A DNA stretch of 64,000 nucleotides from Psychromonas sp. MME1. GTDB taxonomy: Bacteria; Pseudomonadota; Gammaproteobacteria; Enterobacterales; Psychromonadaceae. Position 1 is the first letter of the stretch. Every line of letters begins with the position of its first letter. Location: contig NZ_CP160906.1 in NCBI RefSeq assembly GCF_041080865.1, positions 1,798,001-1,862,000 of the forward strand, in the 5' to 3' direction. This document shows, piece by piece, positions 58,031-64,000 of this stretch. The notes under the pieces are model-generated. The model searched no databases, was not told the origin of the DNA, and saw only the letters and a list, made by a program, of their open reading frames with translations. The translations under genes and the position numbers were made by a program.

Positions 58031-58882
58031 TCAATTAAGCCATGTTAAATAAATAAAAGCAAAAACAGGCACTGCGGCGGTTAAGCTATCAATGCGATCT
58101 AGAATACCGCCATGACCAGGTAATAAATTACCGCTATCCTTTAAGCCAGCTTCACGCTTTAAAATACTTTCATTAAGATCACCGAGTGCAGAAACGATGT
58201 TAGTAATCAAAGCAGCTACAAAAAAGATGACCATTTTATCATTAGGAATCGCAAAATAGAGACTGGCCAAAAAAGCCACCAACATCGAACTACATAAACC
58301 GCCAAAAAATCCCTCACGAGTTTTACCTGGGCTTACATTAGGAGCTAATTTATGTTTACCGAACTTTTTACCAACAAAATAAGCACCAGTATCGGCGGCC
58401 CAGACGATTAAAAATACCAACATTAAAAGTTGAGCGCCAAAATAAAAGTCATGGTGCATATTAATTGAGCGTATCGTGACCATTCCCCAGAAAAACGGAA
58501 TCAAAGTGCATAAACCAAACAAGCTCTTTATGGTTTTACTATTTTTCCAAATAGCAGCGCTACGCGGGTAGGAACTCACTATTATTAATGAAATACCCCA
58601 CCAAATAACCGCAGCCATTAAGCCATAATTAATATAAGGGTTAATGACGCCATTTACCCATATTAGCGGAACAGGCATAAACAATAACGTTGCACCTAAA
58701 ATGAGTGCGAATGAATAAAATACAAAATTGCACCCACCTTGATTAACAAAGCCTCCCCACTCTTTACTTGCAAGCAAAAATATAGCAGCGCTAAGCAGCA
58801 TAAATAATTTAAGTGGTAGAAAGAAAATGCCAGCAATTGCCAGCGGTGCCAAAATTAAAGCCGTTATAATTCGTTGTTTCAC
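58031..58882 (-). CDS. cdsA: Phosphatidate cytidylyltransferase
   Basis: 283 residues with about eight helices; makes CDP-diacylglycerol from phosphatidic acid and CTP. Signature region at the C-terminus: SALGDLNESILKREAGLKDSGNLLPGHGGILDRIDSLTAA; earlier SPGKTREGFFGG. Three bases before dxr in the operon. Confidence 0.95.
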   Translation of the reverse strand: MKQRIITALILAPLAIAGIFFLPLKLFMLLSAAIFLLASKEWGGFVNQGGCNFVFYSFALILGATLLFMPVPLIWVNGVINPYINYGLMAAVIWWGISLIIVSSYPRSAAIWKNSKTIKSLFGLCTLIPFFWGMVTIRSINMHHDFYFGAQLLMLVFLIVWAADTGAYFVGKKFGKHKLAPNVSPGKTREGFFGGLCSSMLVAFLASLYFAIPNDKMVIFFVAALITNIVSALGDLNESILKREAGLKDSGNLLPGHGGILDRIDSLTAAVPVFAFIYLTWLN

Positions 58883-58917
58883 AGAAATACCCTGTTAAAT
58901 TCAGTTGTTTTTTGCAA

Positions 58918-59667
58918 CTAGGCTGAACTGTTGCCGTTTACCTGTTCACTTGTCATTCCGAAGCGGCGCTCTTTACCTGAGAATATATCTAATGCATGTT
59001 GAAAAGCCACATTATCAAAGTCTGGCCATAAAACATCTGTGAAATAAAGCTCGGCATAGGCAAGTTGCCATAGTAAAAAGTTACTTATACGATGGTCGCC
59101 ACCCGTTCGAATCATGAGATCGACCTCAGGTAGTTGATGTAAAGTCATTAACTTACTTAGCAAAGCCTCATCAATATCTTGCTCAGCCAATTCCCCCTGA
59201 GCAACTAATTTAGCTATTTTTTTAGCCGCTTGGGTCATATCCCATCGACCACCATAATTTGCAGCTACATTAACGACTAAGCCTGTATTATTTTCAGTAA
59301 GTTGCTCAGCTTCAAGTACTTTTTTCTGTAAACGCTGACTAAACCCCGTTAATTCACCAATTATCTTTAATTTAATATTATGCTTATTTAATTTTTTGAC
59401 TTCACTACCGAGGACAGTAAAAAAAAGTTCCATTAACATATTGACCTCGCGTTCGGGTCGTTTCCAATTTTCACTGCTAAATGCAAAAATTGTCAATGCT
59501 TGGATCTTTTTTTCTGTAGCAAATGCGATTGCCTTACGTAACGACTTTACACCATGTTTATGACCAAAAACACGATGTTTACCATTACGTTCAGCCCAAC
59601 GTCCATTGCCATCCATAATAATAGCAACGTGTTGAGGCATTTTTTTTTGCAGATTTGATGCTACCAC
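58918..59667 (-). CDS. uppS: Undecaprenyl pyrophosphate synthase
   Basis: 249 residues; a cis-prenyltransferase that makes the C55 lipid carrier for peptidoglycan and lipopolysaccharide. HVAIIMDGNGRWAERNGKHRVFGHKHG contains the pyrophosphate-binding Asp; FAFSSENWKRPEREVNMLM and MIRTGGDHRISNFLLWQLAYAELYFT complete the site. Before it lies a short paired region (GCCCAA/TTGGGC at about 59703-59734) that may attenuate read-through from frr. Confidence 0.95.
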   Translation of the reverse strand: MVASNLQKKMPQHVAIIMDGNGRWAERNGKHRVFGHKHGVKSLRKAIAFATEKKIQALTIFAFSSENWKRPEREVNMLMELFFTVLGSEVKKLNKHNIKLKIIGELTGFSQRLQKKVLEAEQLTENNTGLVVNVAANYGGRWDMTQAAKKIAKLVAQGELAEQDIDEALLSKLMTLHQLPEVDLMIRTGGDHRISNFLLWQLAYAELYFTDVLWPDFDNVAFQHALDIFSGKERRFGMTSEQVNGNSSA

Positions 59668-59742
59668 ATAGAACCTTAATGATATAAAAATCTATTATTG
59701 TGGCCCAACGTAGCTAGAAAAAGCCACATTGGGCAAATTGAA

Positions 59743-60300
59743 TTAAACTTCCAATAACTCTTTTTCTTTTACCGAGAGGATCTCTTCAATTTGTTTAATA
59801 TACTCATCCGTTGTTTTTTGTACTAAATCTTCACCAACACGTAGTTCATCTTCACTAATATCTTTATCTTTTTCCAACGTTTTAAGGTCATTATTTGCAT
59901 CTCGACGAATATTACGAATAGCAATACGCGCATTTTCAGCTTCACCACGAACGACTTTAATTAAATCTCGACGTCTTTCTTCCGTCAACGGAGGTAATGG
60001 AATACGGATAACCGTTCCAGCAGACATAGGATTTAATCCCAAATTAGATCCCATGATTGCTTTTTCAACTGGCTTAATTAGCGATGCATCAAAAACAGTT
60101 ACCGTCAAAGTACGTGCATCTTCAGTTGATACATTACCGACTTGACGCAATGGTGCATTACTGCCGTAATAAGGAACAGTAATACCATCTAATAGGCTAG
60201 GATGAGCACGACCAGTACGAATTTTTGCAAGCTGTCCTTTAAACGACTCAACAGTTTTGCCCATGCGAACTTGCGCATCATTTTTCACTTCATTTATCAT
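59743..60300 (-). CDS. frr: Ribosome recycling factor
   Basis: 185 residues, standard length, mimics tRNA in shape. [37 protein letters not shown] at the start and the [34 protein letters not shown] helix pair are typical. With EF-G it splits post-termination ribosomes. It lies 42 bases after pyrH. Confidence 0.96.
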   Translation of the reverse strand: MINEVKNDAQVRMGKTVESFKGQLAKIRTGRAHPSLLDGITVPYYGSNAPLRQVGNVSTEDARTLTVTVFDASLIKPVEKAIMGSNLGLNPMSAGTVIRIPLPPLTEERRRDLIKVVRGEAENARIAIRNIRRDANNDLKTLEKDKDISEDELRVGEDLVQKTTDEYIKQIEEILSVKEKELLEV

Positions 60301-60342
60301 AATATTCCCCGTAATAACTTAATCTTCGTTGTTATATTATTG

Positions 60343-61086
60343 CTATTCATTCGGTTGGTTGCAATGCGTAATCGTTGTACCTTCTTGCTCACCTAAAACA
60401 ACGCGACTCAATGCGCCTGGTTTGTTCATGTTAAAAACACGTATTGGTAAGCTATGATCTCTCGCTAATGTAAATGCAGCTAAGTCCATGACTTGCAGCT
60501 CTTTTTCAAGTACAACTGAATAGTCTATCTCAGTATATAGTTTTGCGTCAGGATTTTTAACCGGATCTGCGTCATACACCCCATCTACTTTCGTTCCCTT
60601 TAACACAGCATCAGCTTCAATTTCGATACCACGTAAACAAGCTGCAGAATCAGTGGTAAAAAAAGGATTGCCAGTACCCGCTGAAAAAATAACCACGGTA
60701 CCTAATTTTAGATGCTTAATGGCAGCTGCCCAGTTGTAGTCATCACAGACTCCGTTCAGTGGAATAGCAGACATTAAACGAGAATTAACATGAGCGCGAT
60801 GTAGGGCATCGCGCATCGCCAAACCGTTCATTACCGTTGCTAGCATTCCCATGTGATCGCCTACAACACGGTTCATACCTGCATTAGCTAAACCAGCGCC
60901 ACGGAATATATTACCACCACCAATAACCAAACCAACTTGAACACCAGCTTCAACTAAAGATTTAATCTCTAACGCCATGCGATCCAATACTTTAGGATCG
61001 ATACCAAAACCCTCTTCTCCGACTAATGCTTCACCACTTAGCTTTAATAGAATTCGACGATATGCAGATTTAGGATTTGTGCTCAT
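60343..61086 (-). CDS. pyrH: UMP kinase
   Basis: 247 residues, amino-acid-kinase fold; makes UDP from UMP, feedback by UTP and activation by [56 protein letters not shown] and the final [10 protein letters not shown] are family marks. The 321 bases between it and tsf contain the repeat at 61185-61346 and the tsf terminator; it must therefore be transcribed from its own promoter in or beyond that gap. Confidence 0.95.
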   Translation of the reverse strand: MSTNPKSAYRRILLKLSGEALVGEEGFGIDPKVLDRMALEIKSLVEAGVQVGLVIGGGNIFRGAGLANAGMNRVVGDHMGMLATVMNGLAMRDALHRAHVNSRLMSAIPLNGVCDDYNWAAAIKHLKLGTVVIFSAGTGNPFFTTDSAACLRGIEIEADAVLKGTKVDGVYDADPVKNPDAKLYTEIDYSVVLEKELQVMDLAAFTLARDHSLPIRVFNMNKPGALSRVVLGEQEGTTITHCNQPNE

Positions 61087-61184
61087 AATGTGTGTTCCTC
61101 GATGTAAACATATTAGTAATCATGTTAATTAACTAACTTTCAACTCTTTTATATGAAATTAATGAATTAACAAAACAACTACTT

Positions 61185-61346
61185 ATACCAATCGGATTAA
61201 GTATGTGATCTAAATTTTGCGCAGGAAAAATGGCTTAATTTGAGGCGTAAGTTGACGCAAATGGTTGTTCCCTTTGCGAAACTTACAACAAAAAAGTAAG
61301 TTATTTTAACCAGTAAAATAGAGCCGCTATTTATTCCGATTGGTAT
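61185..61346. mobile_element. MITE-like repeat element with 16-bp terminal inverted repeats
   Basis: The left end ATACCAATCGGATTAA and the right end TTATTCCGATTGGTAT are inverted copies with one mismatch, 162 bases apart. Inside is a further imperfect hairpin: GTAAGTT...CGCAAA opposite TTTGCG...AACTTAC. There is no transposase gene and no clear target duplication. This size and structure fit a miniature inverted-repeat element moved by a transposase encoded elsewhere; I infer it, as no second copy lies in the window. A 63-codon open frame inside it is chance. Confidence 0.6.
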
Positions 61347-61354
61347 TATAATAT

Positions 61355-61385
61355 AAAAGAACCGCAGGCTGGCCGCGGTTCTTTT
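61355..61385 (-). terminator. Terminator of the rpsB-tsf operon
   Basis: AAAAGAACCGC and GCGGTTCTTTT form an 11-bp stem around AGGCTGGCC. It lies 23 bases past the tsf stop and, on the minus strand, ends in TTTTATAT. Confidence 0.85.
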
Positions 61386-61407
61386 CAAAAGCCTATTTTA
61401 AAATAGA

Positions 61408-62280
61408 TTATTTAGAGCTAGCAGCCATAGTAGCAGCAACTTCAGCAGCAAAATCTTCTACTGGCTTCTCAATACCTTCACCTACTTCTAAACGGATGAA
61501 AGTAACAACATCTGCACCAGCACCTTTAAGTAACTTAGCAACAGTCATTGATGGATCTTTAACGAACGCTTGACCAGTAAGACTAACTTCACCAGTAAAT
61601 TTAGCCATACGACCAGAAACCATTTTTTCAGCGATTTCAGCAGGTTTACCGCTATCAACTGCGATTTGTAGTTGAATTTCTTTCTCTTTAGCAACTACTT
61701 CTGCAGGTACATCTTCAGGTTTAACAAACTGAGGTGAAGCCGCAGCAACATGCATCGCAAGATCTTTAGCAAGATCTTCATCACCGCCTTTAAGTACAGT
61801 AATAACGCCTATTTTGCCACCATGCACGTATGCACCAAGGTTTTCACCTTCAACAATTTGCAAACGACGAATAGAGATGTTTTCACCGATCTTAGCGACT
61901 AAATTTTCACGAGCTTCTTCAACTGTGCCGCCATCGTATGCTGCAGCGCTTAACGCTTCTACAGAATCAATTTTGTTTGCAAGCGCAATATCAGCCGCTG
62001 CATTAGCAAACGCAACAAAACTTTTGTCCATTGCAACGAAGTCTGTTTCACAGTTAACTTCAGCAATAAGTGCCACATTACCAGCAACTTTAGCTAGTAC
62101 CACACCTTCAGCCGCAATACGTCCAGCTTTTTTAGCCGCTTTAATTGCACCTGATTTACGCATATTTTCAATTGCTAGCTCGATGTCGCCATCCGCTTCA
62201 ACTAATGCTTTTTTACAATCCATCATACCCGCTGCAGTGCGGTCACGAAGTTCTTTAACTTGCTTAGCCGTAATAGCCAT
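61408..62280 (-). CDS. tsf: Elongation factor Ts
   Basis: 290 residues; the guanine-nucleotide exchange factor for EF-Tu. N-terminal domain [44 protein letters not shown] and the TDFV motif ([11 protein letters not shown]) are diagnostic; the C-terminal module is at about residues 230-290. Follows rpsB after a hairpin. Confidence 0.96.
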   Translation of the reverse strand: MAITAKQVKELRDRTAAGMMDCKKALVEADGDIELAIENMRKSGAIKAAKKAGRIAAEGVVLAKVAGNVALIAEVNCETDFVAMDKSFVAFANAAADIALANKIDSVEALSAAAYDGGTVEEARENLVAKIGENISIRRLQIVEGENLGAYVHGGKIGVITVLKGGDEDLAKDLAMHVAAASPQFVKPEDVPAEVVAKEKEIQLQIAVDSGKPAEIAEKMVSGRMAKFTGEVSLTGQAFVKDPSMTVAKLLKGAGADVVTFIRLEVGEGIEKPVEDFAAEVAATMAASSK

Positions 62281-62305
62281 TGTCGAATTCCTATTATTAG
62301 TTCTA

Positions 62306-62330
62306 TAAAAAAGGGGCCACTAAGGCCCCT
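62306..62330 (-). terminator. Attenuator hairpin between rpsB and tsf
   Basis: AGGGGCC and GGCCCCT pair around TTAGT on the minus strand, followed by six T. It looks like an intrinsic terminator, but tsf lies downstream, so it is most likely a partial terminator that sets the S2:EF-Ts ratio, as known in other bacteria. Confidence 0.75.
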
Positions 62331-62380
62331 GATAACCAACCAGAGATTGGCTAATAAGAGCTTCTATATTATAGAAGTGC

Positions 62381-63118
62381 TTATTTCTCAGCTGTTTCTT
62401 CAACAAAACCGTCTGCTTCAGCCGCTACTACTAGATCTTGTGCACGACCTTCTTTAACAGTCAATGCAGCTGCATCTAAGTACAGTTTGATAGCACGGAT
62501 AGCATCATCGTTACCAGGAACGATGAAATCGATGTTATCTGGGCATGAGTTAGTATCTACAACAGCAATAACAGGAATACCTAGGTTATTCGCTTCTTTG
62601 ATTGCAATGTGTTCATGATCAGCATCGATTACGAAAATTACATCTGGGATACCACCCATGTTTTTGATACCACCAAGAGTTTGCTCAAGCTTCTCTAATT
62701 CACGAGAACGCATTAGCGCTTCTTTCTTAGTTAGCTTGTCAAAAGTACCATCTTGGCTTTGAACTTCAAGGTCTTTCAAACGTTTGATCGATTGACGAAC
62801 TGTTTTCCAGTTAGTCAACATACCACCTAACCAACGGTGATTTACATAGAATTGATCACAAGCAATTGCTGTTTCTTTGATCGCTTCAGATGCAGCACGT
62901 TTAGTACCAACAAATAGAACTTTACCTTTTTTAGCTGCTTTAGCTTCTAAAAAGTTAAGTGCTTGGTTAAACATTGGAACTGTTTTTTCAAGGTTGATGA
63001 TATGAACTTTATTACGAGCACCAAAAATGAAAGGTTTCATTTTTGGGTTCCAGTAACGAGTTTGGTGACCAAAATGTACGCCAGCTTGTAGCATATCGCG
63101 CATTGATACGTTTGCCAT
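62381..63118 (-). CDS. rpsB: 30S ribosomal protein S2
   Basis: 245 residues. [42 protein letters not shown] at the start and [38 protein letters not shown] near residue 190 identify it. ATG 63118 follows AAAGGAAATTCTA. First gene of the segment, with a structured leader that S2 itself may bind. Confidence 0.97.
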   Translation of the reverse strand: MANVSMRDMLQAGVHFGHQTRYWNPKMKPFIFGARNKVHIINLEKTVPMFNQALNFLEAKAAKKGKVLFVGTKRAASEAIKETAIACDQFYVNHRWLGGMLTNWKTVRQSIKRLKDLEVQSQDGTFDKLTKKEALMRSRELEKLEQTLGGIKNMGGIPDVIFVIDADHEHIAIKEANNLGIPVIAVVDTNSCPDNIDFIVPGNDDAIRAIKLYLDAAALTVKEGRAQDLVVAAEADGFVEETAEK

Positions 63119-63222
63119 TAGAATTTCCTTTATAGGGGGTTAGGCCTCCACACATCCCATACGCTCGACCCCATATTCATTAGAATAAAAGGCACCCCGA
63201 GTTACGTGACGATGCGTGTGTG
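63119..63222 (-). promoter_or_regulatory. Probable rpsB leader with S2 autoregulatory structure
   Basis: About 100 untranslated bases with several pairing stretches: CACACACGC near the 5' end opposite GTGTGG near the 3' end, and GGGGT opposite ACCCC near the ribosome site. Gammaproteobacterial rpsB leaders are known to form a conserved fold bound by S2 that represses rpsB-tsf; I infer the same here from position and pairing only. Confidence 0.5.
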
Positions 63223-63228
63223 TTATGT

Positions 63229-63258
63229 AAAATAGTCCATCCGTTTTCATAGTGAAAA
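63229..63258 (-). promoter_or_regulatory. Candidate rpsB promoter
   Basis: On the minus strand TTTTCA (63258-63253) and TATTTT (63234-63229) are separated by 18 bases and would start transcription just before the leader. Both boxes match the consensus in four of six bases, so this is only a candidate. Between it and 63487 I see no gene. Confidence 0.3.
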
Positions 63259-63487
63259 GTACGGTTAAACTAAAAATTAAGTTATCGAGATAAATGACAA
63301 CAAACTGAAGTCATAAACTCGGTGCGCTTTATACCACATTTAGCTATGAAACTTCAAGATACAATATTCAAATGAGAAGGAAACGTTTCTAGTTAGTGTT
63401 TTAAAATTCCACATAAATCGCAGCACCTAAGTGGCATAATTAAACGTAAAACAAGGAATGGATTTAACTTCGTCATTGATAATAAAT

Positions 63488-63521
63488 AGTGATAGCGATA
63501 ACAGAGGTTATCGCTATCACT
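63488..63521 (-). terminator. 15-bp hairpin, likely terminator of the acidic protein gene
   Basis: AGTGATAGCGATAAC and GTTATCGCTATCACT pair perfectly around CTCT on the minus strand, then ATTTATT follows. It lies about 85 bases past the stop of the acidic repeat protein gene. Confidence 0.6.
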
Positions 63522-63605
63522 AACTAAAGCTGAGCGACAACCAATTTTATTAATAGGAAAAATTTTTTTGCACTGATTGCCCGCAACATAGCAGGTTGTT
63601 ATTGC

Positions 63606-63905
63606 TTACTGTTCCTCCACATCTTGCTCAATGAACTCCTCTTGCTCTGCGGCCTCTTCGCTATATTCCTCTTGCTCTACAGGCTGCTCATCGGCGTATT
63701 CATCCCTCTCAGCCACCTCATCAATATATTCCTCTTGCTCTGCTGGTTGCTGATCAATAATTTCCTCTTGCTCAACGCCCTCATCTAAATATTCTTGTTG
63801 CTCTAATGTTGCAATATTTTCTTCACTTTCGTTATTATATTCATCGCTATAAGCAATGCTTGCTAGCATATTCATTGAAATAAAAACAACTAGGAATTTT
63901 TTCAT
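63606..63905 (-). CDS. Small secreted, highly acidic repeat protein of unknown function
   Basis: 99 residues. Signal peptide MKKFLVVFISMNMLASIAYS with a likely cut after AYS. Of the 79 mature residues 35 are Asp or Glu, and only one is positively charged (Arg); there is no Cys. The core is a degenerate repeat EQEEYIDEVAERDEYADEQPV, EQEEYSEEAA, EQEEFIEQ. At the DNA level the unit CCTCTTGCTC recurs five times, so it grew by internal repetition. ATG 63905 has GGAG seven bases ahead; a start four codons upstream lacks that. I do not recognise it. Ca2+ or cation binding in the periplasm, or a disordered coat protein, are guesses. It lies where map usually stands divergent to rpsB. Confidence 0.7.
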   Translation of the reverse strand: MKKFLVVFISMNMLASIAYSDEYNNESEENIATLEQQEYLDEGVEQEEIIDQQPAEQEEYIDEVAERDEYADEQPVEQEEYSEEAAEQEEFIEQDVEEQ

Positions 63906-64000
63906 TATAATCTCCATTTTAATTTTGTAATGACAAACTTAGTTCGTTCATCCAAGATATAATTTACTACATCAATTAAAGCAATTATTTACAAAAATAA

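Noticed and set aside
61197-61388. 63-codon open frame between pyrH and tsf
   Set aside because: It overlaps the MITE-like element and the tsf terminator, with no ribosome site.
61814-62308. 164-codon open frame antisense to tsf
   Set aside because: Serine/alanine-rich product that is a mirror of the tsf codon pattern.
1-64000. CRISPR arrays, tRNA or rRNA genes, prophage or integron structures
   Set aside because: No regularly spaced direct repeats, no cloverleaf with CCA end, no rRNA core sequence and no integrase/transposase-like frame were seen on reading both strands.

Overview
The window looks like chromosome from a marine gammaproteobacterium of the Psychromonas/Moritella/Vibrio kind. 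The DNA is AT-rich. Evidence for this placement: MSHA type IV pilin genes, a Crl-FrsA-ProBA block, NnrS, several GGDEF proteins, a BCCT osmolyte carrier, and the conserved rpsB-to-dnaE chromosome segment. Psychromonas is an inference; the lineage was not tested. I see no tRNA, rRNA, CRISPR array, prophage or transposase gene.

Region 1 (1-14021) is a sugar-uptake locus. It holds the end of a LacI-type regulator, a long minus-strand operon (family 5 solute-binding protein, two permeases, two ATPases, a ~1150-residue phosphorylase-like (alpha/alpha)6-barrel protein, a small cupin), a GH1 beta-glucosidase and an AraC regulator. The simplest reading is import of a beta-glucan oligosaccharide, intracellular phosphorolysis or hydrolysis, and control by the LacI protein through AGAAAGCGCTTTCT-like palindromes in front of the operon. 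The exact substrate is not known.

Region 2 (14162-23535) holds a CBS/nucleotidyltransferase protein with a 3'-terminal frameshift, its DEDDh exonuclease partner, a BCCT carrier, a two-gene operon of a periplasmic amino-acid-type binding protein plus a GGDEF-EAL membrane protein, and a Tat-exported class V aminotransferase-like protein.

Region 3 (23692-30515) is the structural half of an MSHA pilus locus: two tandem MshA pilins, then MshC, D, O, P and Q. The assembly half is not next to it; proA lies directly upstream.

Region 4 (30773-43190) has proBA, crl, frsA, nnrS, a CPA2/Kef-type cation antiporter, a GGDEF protein, ybbA-ybbP and tesA.

Region 5 (43187-63118) is the essential rpsB-tsf-pyrH-frr-uppS-cdsA-dxr-rseP-bamA-skp-lpxD-fabZ-lpxA-lpxB-rnhB-dnaE-tilS segment, all on the minus strand. 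It joins translation, isoprenoid and phospholipid precursors, outer-membrane assembly, lipid A synthesis and replication. Oddities: rseP is split by an A9 run, accA is absent between dnaE and tilS, a MITE-like repeat sits between tsf and pyrH, and strong hairpins lie inside the operon. The window ends with a small secreted, highly acidic repeat protein.

The best candidates for something little described are the beta-glucan locus with its very large phosphorylase-like enzyme, the binding-protein/GGDEF-EAL pair, the 70-residue orphan protein near 11 kb, and the acidic secreted protein at the right end. None can be called a new system from sequence alone.
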